Source: an uncultured Coriobacteriaceae bacterium (GTDB lineage Bacteria; Actinomycetota; Coriobacteriia; Coriobacteriales; Eggerthellaceae). From it: a stretch of 15,451 nt of DNA. The stretch lies in NCBI GenBank assembly GCA_902767025.1, contig CACXFZ010000225.1, positions 1-15,451 of the forward strand, given 5' to 3'. The translations under genes and the position numbers were made by a program. Shown one piece after another: positions 1 to 7,229 of this stretch; position 1 is the first letter of the stretch; each line of letters starts with the position of its first letter. The notes beneath the pieces are model-generated. The model was given only the letters and a program-made list of their open reading frames with translations, did not search any database and was not told the origin of the DNA.

Positions 1-764
1 ACCTCGGGGGTGATCAGGCGGCACACGTCGCCGTCACCGCAGCCGACAACGTCGTTGTCGCGGTTCATGTTCTCGTAGACCCAGTCGTAGACGGCCTGCG
101 CCTTGTCCAGGATGGTGGCCTTGCCGGCCGTGATGGACTCGGCGAGCTTGACCACCTCGGGGTCGTCCACGCGCACCATCGACGAGCTGCCCAGGTACTG
201 CTCGGCGATGTCGGCGGGCACCTCGCCTTCTTCCTTCAGCTCGGGGCGCTGGGCTTCGGTGCGCGTTGCATGGAAAGACACCGTGGCCTTGCGGGCGGCC
301 GGGTCGGCGTCGGCGGCCCACTCGATGTAGGCCATCTTGTTGCCCTGGGCGTCTTCGGTGACCTCGGCCCTGGCGGCGGCGTCGCCGCCCTTCACTTGCA
401 CGGCCGTGATGGTCTGGTAGTCGTTGTCGGTTGCGATGGGCACCCACACGCGCACGTCTTTGCCGGCTTCGTAGCCGGTCATGTCGATGCTCGTGGTGAC
501 GGTTCCCTTCTTCTTGGGCACCTTGGAGCCCGTGTAGTCATCTGCCGAAGACGACAGCTCGGTGCTCTGGGCACTCGATAACGACTCGCTTTTGCCCGAA
601 GACTCCGCTTCGGCCACAGAGCTTGCCTCATTGCCCGAGGAAGCCCCCGACGAGCTTGCGGCAGATCCGGACGTGCCGGCACTGCATCCAACAAGCGCCA
701 TGAGCAGCATGGCCAACAGGGCGACGCTGGCCATCAGCCCGACGGTATGCGTTCTGGTATTCAT
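1..764 (-). CDS. Lipoprotein with transglutaminase-like domain, C-terminus cut by window edge
   Basis: About 254 codons are visible and the frame is still open at the left edge. The N-terminus is a lipoprotein signal: residues 1-26 are short, basic and then hydrophobic, ending in LVGC with Cys27 as the lipidated residue. A Ser/Ala/Glu-rich linker follows to about residue 75. A beta-rich segment comes next with VWVPIATDNDYQ, the WVP..P..YQ-like strand typical of proteins with a transglutaminase core. A helical segment then carries KAQAVYDWVYENMNRDND and VGCGDGD, which resembles the region just before the catalytic Cys of bacterial transglutaminase-like domains. The Cys-His-Asp triad itself would lie off the window, so activity as a cysteine protease, amidase or transglutaminase cannot be judged. 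Two in-frame ATGs exist, at 776 and 764. I chose 764 because GGAAG sits 5 nt upstream, whereas 776 has almost no spacing from its purine run. It lies downstream of the dms genes and is perhaps co-transcribed with them. The lipoprotein call is firm and the domain call is likely. Confidence 0.75.
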   Translation of the reverse strand, partial: MNTRTHTVGLMASVALLAMLLMALVGCSAGTSGSAASSSGASSGNEASSVAEAESSGKSESLSSAQSTELSSSADDYTGSKVPKKKGTVTTSIDMTGYEAGKDVRVWVPIATDNDYQTITAVQVKGGDAAARAEVTEDAQGNKMAYIEWAADADPAARKATVSFHATRTEAQRPELKEEGEVPADIAEQYLGSSSMVRVDDPEVVKLAESITAGKATILDKAQAVYDWVYENMNRDNDVVGCGDGDVCRLITPE

Positions 765-792
765 GTTCACTTCCATTTCCTTTTGTTTCGGC

Positions 793-822
793 GCATGTCC
801 ACGCTTCTTGCCGTGCACATGC
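793..822. other. Imperfect hairpin between the TorD-family gene and the lipoprotein gene
   Basis: GCATGT (793-798) and CACG (800-803) pair with CGTG (812-815) and ACATGC (817-822). This gives a 10-bp stem with one C/C mismatch and an 8-nt loop. It lies in the 95-nt gap, about 30 nt upstream of the lipoprotein start. No U-run follows on either strand, so it is not a classic intrinsic terminator. It could be an RNA processing or attenuation element, or a protein-binding dyad. The pairing is seen directly; the function is unknown. I found no convincing promoter in the rest of the gap. Confidence 0.45.
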
Positions 823-859
823 CTCGTTTCCCATTTCGTAGCCTTGGCACCTTGCAGGG

Positions 860-1495
860 TTACCGGTAGAACCTTGGCTCTTCCACGTGCAGGCCAAGCT
901 CGCTTTGGGCCGCCGTCAGCGTGGCGTTCGCAAGCTGCGCGAGCGCGCGGTACAGCCCAGGGGCCGCCGCATCTTCGAGCTGGCTCAAGAAATGCGGCGC
1001 CCAGGTGAGCACATGGAGGACAAGGTAATCGTCGGTAAGCGCAGGCTTGGTGCGCATGATCCAGGCAAGAAGCTGCAGCATGATGCCGATGTGGTCTTCC
1101 GGGGCGACCTCGTCGTTTTCCACGGCGATGCCAACCCGGCGCAGCCACGCGCGCAATGCCAGCGTTGATTCTCCAAACACCACCTGGTCGCGGTCGGTGT
1201 ACACCGATCCGTACGGTGGTGCCGGAAGGGCCTGAGGACCCACGAACAAACGCCGGTACTCGCGCGCAAGCTCGCACAGGTCGCCCGACGCGCCGCGCTT
1301 CATCTCTTCCAAAAGAGGCTTCGCCAGCCCGGGATCGACAAAGGGCCACTCGCTTGACATGAGCTCCACATCCATTGCGGCCACCTGGGCGAACAACTCC
1401 GGCGACCGCTCGTCTTGCACGGGGTCGCAGGCGAAAAGCAGGCCCATGAGGTCGAAGGCGGCTGCTGCGCTATCTTGCATGACTCGTTCGGACAT
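860..1495 (-). CDS. TorD/DmsD-family molybdoenzyme maturation chaperone
   Basis: This 211-residue, mostly helical cytoplasmic protein has no signal peptide or membrane segment. The length is usual for the TorD/DmsD/NarJ-type (redox enzyme maturation protein) family. Two family signatures are present: EYRRLFVGP followed by PPYGSVY (residues about 79-99), and APEDHIGIML (131-140), the P-D-H-containing motif. Members bind the twin-arginine leader of a molybdopterin oxidoreductase, hold export back until the cofactor is loaded, and help cofactor insertion. The obvious client is the Tat-leader protein encoded two genes upstream. The ATG at 1495 is 3 nt after the dmsB TAG, with GGAAGTGGAA overlapping the end of dmsB as the ribosome binding site, which implies translational coupling. 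Family membership is clear; the choice between torD and dmsD as a name cannot be made from sequence alone. Confidence 0.9.
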   Translation of the reverse strand: MSERVMQDSAAAAFDLMGLLFACDPVQDERSPELFAQVAAMDVELMSSEWPFVDPGLAKPLLEEMKRGASGDLCELAREYRRLFVGPQALPAPPYGSVYTDRDQVVFGESTLALRAWLRRVGIAVENDEVAPEDHIGIMLQLLAWIMRTKPALTDDYLVLHVLTWAPHFLSQLEDAAAPGLYRALAQLANATLTAAQSELGLHVEEPRFYR

Positions 1496-1498
1496 GAG

Positions 1499-2125
1499 CT
1501 ATTCCACTTCCGACAGGTTGCTGACCCTACCCTGCGCGCTGTCGAACAGCTGCGCGCTCTTCGAGGCCAAGACGTAGAAGTTGGGTGAGGTTTTACCGGG
1601 ATCGGGAAGCGGGGCGACGTTCGCCCGCTCGTACCCTTCGGGAACCGAAGAGGCGTCGCCACAGGTGAGAGCGCGCTGGGGGCACGCCTCCACGCAGATG
1701 GGGAGCTGGCCTTCCTTCAAACGGGCGACGCACCCATCGCACTTCGTGGCCTTCTTCGTTTCGGGGTTCATGACCGGAGCCGCATACGGGCAGGCGTCGA
1801 TGCATGCGCCCGAACCGTTGCAGACATCCGGGTCGATGCTGACAATGCCGGTTTCGGCATCCTTGCTGCATGCACCCGTGGGGCATGCATTCGTGCATGC
1901 GGGATCGTCGCAATGGTTGCACGACTGCTGCACGAAATAGGCGAACAGCCCCGACGGGACCGGGCAGCCGGCTTCGTCGGTGCTCCAACCGCCGGTGCCT
2001 TCGTACTCGAACACGCGGTTGTAGGTGCGCTCTGCGGGCAGATCGTGGTAGTCCTTGCAAGCCATCTCGCACGTCTTGCACCCATTGCAGCGGATTTGGT
2101 TGTAGAAGAATGCGTGTTGGGCCAT
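1499..2125 (-). CDS. dmsB: DmsB-type four-cluster iron-sulfur subunit of a DMSO reductase-family enzyme
   Basis: This 208-residue electron-transfer subunit opens with MAQHAFFYNQIRCNGCKTC, the usual DmsB-type start. It should carry four cubane clusters. The Cys groups are C13/16/19/23, C69/72/77/81, C102/(Ser105)/108/112 and C129/132/144/148. In the third group the second Cys is Ser (CNGSGACIDACP; the codon is TCG on the minus strand), leaving 15 of the expected 16 ligands. Subunits of this family pass electrons between a quinone-linked membrane partner and the molybdenum subunit. It has no signal peptide and would be exported as a folded complex with DmsA through Tat. Its ATG directly follows the dmsA TAA with no spacer, and the AGGTGA inside the dmsA end serves as ribosome binding site. 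The family assignment is firm; the physiological substrate is not known. Confidence 0.93.
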   Translation of the reverse strand: MAQHAFFYNQIRCNGCKTCEMACKDYHDLPAERTYNRVFEYEGTGGWSTDEAGCPVPSGLFAYFVQQSCNHCDDPACTNACPTGACSKDAETGIVSIDPDVCNGSGACIDACPYAAPVMNPETKKATKCDGCVARLKEGQLPICVEACPQRALTCGDASSVPEGYERANVAPLPDPGKTSPNFYVLASKSAQLFDSAQGRVSNLSEVE

Positions 2126-4564
2126 TTACATCACCTTCTCGACTTGCACCAGGTTGGTATGGGCAGGAATGGCCTTTGCCAAGGGGGACGGATGGGAGTT
2201 GGTGAGCGTGTTGATGCACGCGCCCACGTCGACGCCCTTGTCGTCCTCTTCGTACCAGTACCCCTGGCCCATGGCCGTCACGCCCGGCATGATCCGGTCG
2301 GTGACCTTGGCTTGAACCTGAATGCGACCGAAGTCATTGAACACCTGGACCATGTCATCGTCTTCGATGCCACGCTCTTTGGCATCCTGCGTGTTGATCC
2401 AGAAGCGCTTCATGTTGGCCTGCTGGAGCAGGTCGATGGCAACAAACGACGAGTGGGCATGGCCGCGCTCATGGAACCCGACCATTTGCAACGGATAGGT
2501 CTCGCGACGCGGGTCGGCGTAGCCCCATTCGGATTCCGGCACGTAGATGGGAAGCGGGCTGATGACGTCGCCTTCGGGAAGCTCCCAGGTTTCCGCCAGC
2601 TCCGCCAGTTTCTCGCAGTAGACCTCGATCTTCCCCGACGGGGTCTTCAGATGCTCCTTCTCGGGATCTTTGCGCCATTTGCTGTAGGCAATCGAGCCGC
2701 CCTTTTCATGTAGGCGTCGATACACACCCTTCTCGAGCATCTCTTCCCACTCGGGAAGCTCGCGGTCTTCCTTGCGGGCAGACTTGTACATCTTCTCGAG
2801 CCAGCCCATTTCGTCCAGACCGCCCGTGAAGTCGTCGAACACGCCCATCTTCTCGGCCAGCAGGGCCAGGCTCTGATACAGGCTCTTGCGCTCGAACTTG
2901 GGCTCGGTGCACGCCGTGCCGCAGATGACGTATCCCATGTTGCCACAGTACTCGCCGGTGGCGAAGCTGGGCTGCTCGGACGGCATCAGGTCGGGCAGGA
3001 GGATGTCGGCGTACTTGGCCGAGTCGGTGAGCAGGGTGTCCCACACCACGATGAACTCGCACAGGCTTTCATCTGCCAGCACCCGATGGCTGCGGCCGAT
3101 GTTGCCATGCTGGTTGGTCAGGCTGTTGCCGCCGTGGCTGAACATCATCTTGACAGGCTGCGGCAGGCGGTCGGCGCCCTTCAGGGCCGAGTTCTTCTTG
3201 GTCAAGTCGGTGCCGAACTCGATGGCATCGATGAACATGAACGTGGGAATGGTGACGCCTACGGGATTCGTGCCCGTGGGAACCTTCACGCCGGTGATGG
3301 CATCCGCGCCGAACATGAAGCCCGTGCCTACGCCGCTCTTGCCCGGGCCGCCCAGCAGCACGGACAGCATGCAGATGGCGCGCACGGTCTGCTCGCCGTT
3401 CTGCTGGCGTTGCGGGCCCAGGCCCTGCATGACGAAGCAGGCCTCGCTGTCGCCGATTTCATGGGCAAGGTCGACGATGGTCTGCGCGGGAATGCCCGTG
3501 ATGGCGCTGGCCCATTCAGGCGTCTTTGCCGTGCCATCGGGGCCTTCGCCCAGGATATGGCTCTTGTAGTCGGATTTCGCGGGAGCGCTTTCGGGCAGCG
3601 TCTTCTCGTCGTATCCGATGCAATACGTGTCCAGGAACTCCTGGTCCACCTTGTTTTCGGTTATCAGCACATGGGCGATGCCCTGAACGAGTGCCGCATC
3701 GGTGCCGGGGCGGATGGGGATCCACTGGTCGGCCCGCAGTGCGGCGGTGGGCGTGTAGCGCGGGTCGATGACGATCACCTTCGCGCCGCCCTGCTCGAGG
3801 GCATGCTCGATCTGGTAGCAGTCCCCTGCGCCGCCCAGCTTGTTTTCGGCATGGTTGTCCCCAAACATCACGCACAGCTTGGCGTTGGCCAAGTCGGCCG
3901 TGGAGTTGTTCTTGCGGTCGCCGTACAGGTAGGGAACCGCGGTGCGCGCTTGGGCCATGCTGTAGCCGCCCGACTGCACCAGGTAGCCGCCGAGGCAGTT
4001 GCAGAACCGAGCCAGGAAGTCTGATATGTTCTGGGCCTTCACGCCGCTGGCCGGGGCAATAAGCACGGCAGCCGGACCGTATTGGTCGAGAACGCGTTGG
4101 TAGTTTTCGGCAATCGTGTCGATGGCTTCTTCCCAGCTGATGCGTTCGAACTCGCCGCTGCCCCGCTTGCCCACGCGCTTCATGGGATATTTCAGGCGAT
4201 CGGGATGGTTCAGCCAACGACGCATCGAACGACCGCGCAAACATGCGCGGATCTGGTGGTCGCCGAACTCGTCGTCGCCCGTGTTGTCGGTTTCGACGCG
4301 CACTACCTCGTCGTCTTGCGTGACCACGCGCAGGGCGCACCGGCCATAGCAATTCGGGGAGCAATGCGCCCAGGTGATCTTCTCCTCAGCACCGCTCTTC
4401 TTCGGGCTCGCGGACGATTCCGCCTCGCCTTCGGGTGTGGTCTCGTGGAACGACGTAGCACAGCCGGCCATGCTCAATGCCGCAAAGGCACCCAGACCAG
4501 CCCCTGCCTTGACAAAAGCGCGCCTACTGACGCCCCCCTCCGCAAGGCCTTTGAGGTTTTCCAT
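2126..4564 (-). CDS. dmsA: DmsA-type molybdopterin oxidoreductase catalytic subunit with Tat signal
   Basis: The protein has 812 residues, the usual DmsA/YnfE size. A twin-arginine motif SRRAFVK (residues 13-19) is followed by a hydrophobic stretch ending in SMAGC, so export through Tat and possibly lipidation at Cys35 are predicted. The N-terminal [4Fe-4S] motif is C68/C72/C76/C108 (CSPNCYGRC then ACLRGRS). GGYSMAQ places Ser202 where DmsA-type enzymes have their molybdenum-ligating Ser, which argues against a nitrate reductase. MFGDNHAEN, VIVIDPRYTPTAA and WIPIRPGTDAAL are the bis-MGD-binding segments, and the C-terminal HTNLVQVEKV closely resembles E. coli DmsA. Likely role: terminal reduction of an S-oxide, N-oxide or similar acceptor outside the cytoplasmic membrane. 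The start at 4564 has AAGGGGA about 5 nt upstream. It is first in an operon with dmsB and a TorD-family chaperone; no dmsC anchor is in the window. The true substrate cannot be read from the sequence. Confidence 0.95.
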   Translation of the reverse strand: MENLKGLAEGGVSRRAFVKAGAGLGAFAALSMAGCATSFHETTPEGEAESSASPKKSGAEEKITWAHCSPNCYGRCALRVVTQDDEVVRVETDNTGDDEFGDHQIRACLRGRSMRRWLNHPDRLKYPMKRVGKRGSGEFERISWEEAIDTIAENYQRVLDQYGPAAVLIAPASGVKAQNISDFLARFCNCLGGYLVQSGGYSMAQARTAVPYLYGDRKNNSTADLANAKLCVMFGDNHAENKLGGAGDCYQIEHALEQGGAKVIVIDPRYTPTAALRADQWIPIRPGTDAALVQGIAHVLITENKVDQEFLDTYCIGYDEKTLPESAPAKSDYKSHILGEGPDGTAKTPEWASAITGIPAQTIVDLAHEIGDSEACFVMQGLGPQRQQNGEQTVRAICMLSVLLGGPGKSGVGTGFMFGADAITGVKVPTGTNPVGVTIPTFMFIDAIEFGTDLTKKNSALKGADRLPQPVKMMFSHGGNSLTNQHGNIGRSHRVLADESLCEFIVVWDTLLTDSAKYADILLPDLMPSEQPSFATGEYCGNMGYVICGTACTEPKFERKSLYQSLALLAEKMGVFDDFTGGLDEMGWLEKMYKSARKEDRELPEWEEMLEKGVYRRLHEKGGSIAYSKWRKDPEKEHLKTPSGKIEVYCEKLAELAETWELPEGDVISPLPIYVPESEWGYADPRRETYPLQMVGFHERGHAHSSFVAIDLLQQANMKRFWINTQDAKERGIEDDDMVQVFNDFGRIQVQAKVTDRIMPGVTAMGQGYWYEEDDKGVDVGACINTLTNSHPSPLAKAIPAHTNLVQVEKVM

Positions 4565-4841
4565 AGTTTCCCCTTCTCGTTTGGTGTCGCAGGCCGCTCA
4601 GGCACAACGGCAGAAACGTTCCTGTCCGAACGAGCAACTGATCCGTATTCGGTTGTGTCAAGGCTCTAGCAGAATTCGAGTGGGATGTGATGCAGAATGT
4701 CCCTCCGATGACCGCGATATCTTATCACTACTTATTTTAATAATTCGGAAAAACACATACTGCACGAAAGACACAGGGAGGCAGGAAAAACGACCCCCTC
4801 TTCACGCCGGACCACCAAGGGCCCAGCCCCCGCAGCCGCGC
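4565..4841. other. Intergenic region between ftsQ and dmsA
   Basis: These 277 nt hold no gene I can support. The part nearest ftsQ has GC-rich weak hairpins (around 4815-4830) followed by a separate T-run on the minus strand, but no clean intrinsic terminator. The middle has an AT-rich island (about 4717-4757), unusual in this GC-rich DNA, containing the small palindrome TTATT-TT-AATAA at 4732-4743. The dmsA-proximal part has a perfect TTGACA on the minus strand (4661 down to 4656) without a recognisable -10 at the right distance, and a CCGAA/TTCGG pair (4627-4651). The region probably contains the dmsA promoter and its control sites. Confidence 0.5.
4719..4727 (-). promoter_or_regulatory. 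Candidate extended -10 element for dmsA
   Basis: On the minus strand the motif is TGATAAGAT, an extended -10 of the form TGn followed by TAAGAT (4 of 6 to TATAAT). It lies inside the AT-rich island, with A/T tracts just upstream that could act as an UP element. No good -35 lies 17 nt upstream (CGAATT). It would give a leader of roughly 150 nt before dmsA. The call rests on motif and position only. Confidence 0.3.
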
Positions 4842-5759
4842 CTATGCCTGGGAGATCGAGCGCCAGGTGGGCTTGTCGACGACGCGGACGTTGATGTAGG
4901 AGATCTGGTCGGGGTGCTCGGCCAGCAGCTTCAGGCACACGCGTTCCTTGTCGCGGATGCGCTCGGCCGCCCCGAACGCGATCTGCACGCCGCTTTTCAG
5001 CGTGAGCTGCGTGTTGACCGTGTCGGTGGCAGACACGACGCTGACCTGGTCGGCCAGCTCGGTGGACAGGCCCGACACGATGTCGAGGGCGTTCGTGACG
5101 CTCGAATCGCTGCAGTACGATCCCACGACGGGGCTCACGCCATAGGGCAAGTCGGTGATGTGGAGCACCTTTTCGGCGTCCTCGTAGACGTGCGAGCTCA
5201 CCGACGCGGCCTCGTCGGTCCCCTTCTTGGGAATCTCCATCAGCCACATGCCGTCGGATGCGATGGCCCAGTTCTGCACCTCGTTCTGGTTCGCCAGCGG
5301 AACGTCGACCACCGCCGCAATCGTGCGCTCGGTGATCTGCAGCTCGAGCGTGTCGGGAAGCGCGCGGTGGACGGAGGCCTTCTCCACCCAGGGGTTGGAC
5401 GTGAGCCGGTCCTCGATCTCCTTGGTGTCCACGCGCAGCAGCGTGGTGTTGGACGGCACGGACGCGAGCTCGGTCATTTCCTTTTCGGTCAGGTGCGACA
5501 CCCCCACCACCCGCACTTGCGAGATGGCGAACAGGTTGGTGGAAGAGAGCAGGTAGACGCCGATCATCCCCAGCACGATCACCGCGAGGATGGCGATGCC
5601 GGGAATCACCCAGCGCGACGAGAGCAGCGACGGCTGCTCGGGCTGGCGGTAGCGCGACGGGCGGGAGCGCACATCGCCCACACGCACGGACGAGACCTGG
5701 CGCGTGCCGGACGTGCGCGACGAACGCCGCGATGACGATGTCGGGCGCCTGCTGGGCAC
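4842..5759 (-). CDS. ftsQ: FtsQ/DivIB-family cell division protein
   Basis: The protein has 305 residues, and its bitopic FtsQ/DivIB architecture is clear. Residues 1-48 are a cytoplasmic tail very rich in Arg and Ser. Residues about 50-72 form one transmembrane helix. Residues about 77-146 form a POTRA domain (FAISQVRVVGVSHLTEKEM through LPDTLELQITER), and the extracytoplasmic beta domain runs to the end. FtsQ links FtsB/FtsL to the septal synthase FtsW-FtsI. The start is GTG at 5759, 3 nt after the murC TAG; the nearest purine-rich site (AAGGA) is about 13 nt upstream, so translation is probably coupled to murC. No other start before the membrane helix looks better. It is the last dcw gene here. 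The following gene is a respiratory gene rather than ftsZ. Confidence 0.93.
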   Translation of the reverse strand: MPSRRPTSSSRRSSRTSGTRQVSSVRVGDVRSRPSRYRQPEQPSLLSSRWVIPGIAILAVIVLGMIGVYLLSSTNLFAISQVRVVGVSHLTEKEMTELASVPSNTTLLRVDTKEIEDRLTSNPWVEKASVHRALPDTLELQITERTIAAVVDVPLANQNEVQNWAIASDGMWLMEIPKKGTDEAASVSSHVYEDAEKVLHITDLPYGVSPVVGSYCSDSSVTNALDIVSGLSTELADQVSVVSATDTVNTQLTLKSGVQIAFGAAERIRDKERVCLKLLAEHPDQISYINVRVVDKPTWRSISQA

Positions 5760-5762
5760 CGG

Positions 5763-7160
5763 CTAGCCCTGGTCCTTCAGCGCAGCCAGAAGCTCGGGAC
5801 CCACGCCGGTGACGTCGCCCGCACCCATCGTGATGATCATGTCGCCCGGCTGGGCCTTGGCCGCCAGGACCGCGACCGCATCGGCGCGCTTGGCGATGTA
5901 TTCGGCTTCCGGATGGCCTTCGCATTCCAGGATGACGTTCAAGAACGTCTTGCCGCTCACGCCGGGCACCGGGGTCTCGCCCGCGGGGTACACGTCCATG
6001 AACGTGACGGTGTCGGCCATGTCGAAGCAATGCGAGAACTCGTCGCGCAGCACGTCGGTGAACAGGCCCACGCGCGAATAGCGGTGCGGCTGGAAGAGCA
6101 CGTGAACCGCGTTGTAGTCCAAACTCTTCGCCGCCTTGATGGTGGCGGCGACCTCGGTGGGATGGTGGGCGTAGTCGTCGATGATGGTGACGCCGCCTTC
6201 CTCGCCGACCAAATCGAAGCGGCGCTTCACGCCGGCAAACGACGAAAGCGCCTGGGCCGCGGCCTGCACGTCTTCGCCGATGGCCCACAGCACGCACAGG
6301 ACCGCCGCGGCGTTGAGCACGTTGTGCCTGCCGGGGTTCTGGGGGATGCGGCCGTCAACGCGCGTGCCGTCAGGCAGCTCGAGCGTGAAGACAGAGCCCA
6401 CGCCCTGGGGCTCGTAGGCGACGATGCGGGCCGCGCAGTTCTCGTCGAAGCCGTAGGTGTAGACGGTGCGCTCTGCGGTGCGCGCGTACTCTGCCAGCAT
6501 CGGATCCTCGCCGCAGACAACCACGGCGCCGTCGGGCGAGGCGGAGTCCATGAACTCGACGAACTTCTGGTTGATCTCGTCGATGTTCTCGTAATGGTCC
6601 AGATGGTCGGCCTCCACGTTGGTGACAACCACCGCGTACGGGTCCAGGAAGGTGAAGCTCTTGTCGCTTTCGTCTGCCTCCACCACGTAGTAGGACCCGG
6701 AGCCCGAATGGGCGTTCGAGCCGTAGGCGCGCACGATGCCGCCGATCAAGAACGTGGGGTCGGCGCCCATCGCATCGAGCGTGGATGCCAGCATCGACGA
6801 GGTGGTCGTCTTGCCGTGGGTGCCCGCGCAGCCGAGCGTCTTCTTGCCCACGCCCAGCTGGGCGAGCATCTTGGCGCGGTGCCAGATGACAAGGCCGCGC
6901 TCCTTCGCCTCGATCAGCTCGGGGTTGTTGTCCAGGATCGCCGTGGACACCACCACGACGTCGGGTGCGGGATCGGAGGGGATGTGGCCGGCCTCGTGGC
7001 CGATGAAGACCTGGATGCCTTCTTCCTCCAGCGTTTCGGTCAGGCGGCTTGCGCGCAAATCGGAGCCGGAAACGACCATGCCCTGGTCGTGGGCCACGCG
7101 GGCGATGCCGCTCATCCCCACGCCGCCGATGCCTATGAAATGGACCCGTTCGATCTTCAT
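5763..7160 (-). CDS. murC: UDP-N-acetylmuramate--L-alanine ligase MurC
   Basis: This 465-residue protein has the full Mur ligase layout. The N-terminal UDP-binding Rossmann domain has GIGGVGMSG (residues 10-18). The central ATPase domain has GTHGKTTT (113-120), EADESD and NVEADHLDHY. The C-terminal domain has DDYAHHPTE and QPHRYSR, both typical of MurC. It adds L-Ala to UDP-MurNAc in the cytoplasm using ATP, the first amino acid step of peptidoglycan precursor synthesis. The frame remains open to an ATG at 7232, but I chose the ATG at 7160: it begins MKIERVHFIGIGGVG, the normal MurC N-terminus, and has AGAAGGGGA about 9-10 nt upstream. The gene is separated from murG by 233 nt with a possible promoter, and is followed 3 nt later by ftsQ. 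Confidence 0.97.
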   Translation of the reverse strand: MKIERVHFIGIGGVGMSGIARVAHDQGMVVSGSDLRASRLTETLEEEGIQVFIGHEAGHIPSDPAPDVVVVSTAILDNNPELIEAKERGLVIWHRAKMLAQLGVGKKTLGCAGTHGKTTTSSMLASTLDAMGADPTFLIGGIVRAYGSNAHSGSGSYYVVEADESDKSFTFLDPYAVVVTNVEADHLDHYENIDEINQKFVEFMDSASPDGAVVVCGEDPMLAEYARTAERTVYTYGFDENCAARIVAYEPQGVGSVFTLELPDGTRVDGRIPQNPGRHNVLNAAAVLCVLWAIGEDVQAAAQALSSFAGVKRRFDLVGEEGGVTIIDDYAHHPTEVAATIKAAKSLDYNAVHVLFQPHRYSRVGLFTDVLRDEFSHCFDMADTVTFMDVYPAGETPVPGVSGKTFLNVILECEGHPEAEYIAKRADAVAVLAAKAQPGDMIITMGAGDVTGVGPELLAALKDQG

Positions 7161-7229
7161 GCGTCCGCTTCCCCTTCTGCCTGCCGAGACGTTCATCCTG
7201 CCTGGTGCAAGATGCGACCAGGCGGCTTT

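Noticed and set aside
4682..4703. GGGA...TCCC dyad with a TGTGA half-site upstream of dmsA, as a possible CRP/FNR-type operator
   Set aside because: Only four outer base pairs match and the second half-site lacks the TCACA or ATCAA consensus; not better than chance.
4801..4841. Intrinsic terminator directly after ftsQ
   Set aside because: GC-rich segments can form only short wobble-containing stems and the T-run (minus strand) is well separated from them, so no convincing terminator can be drawn.
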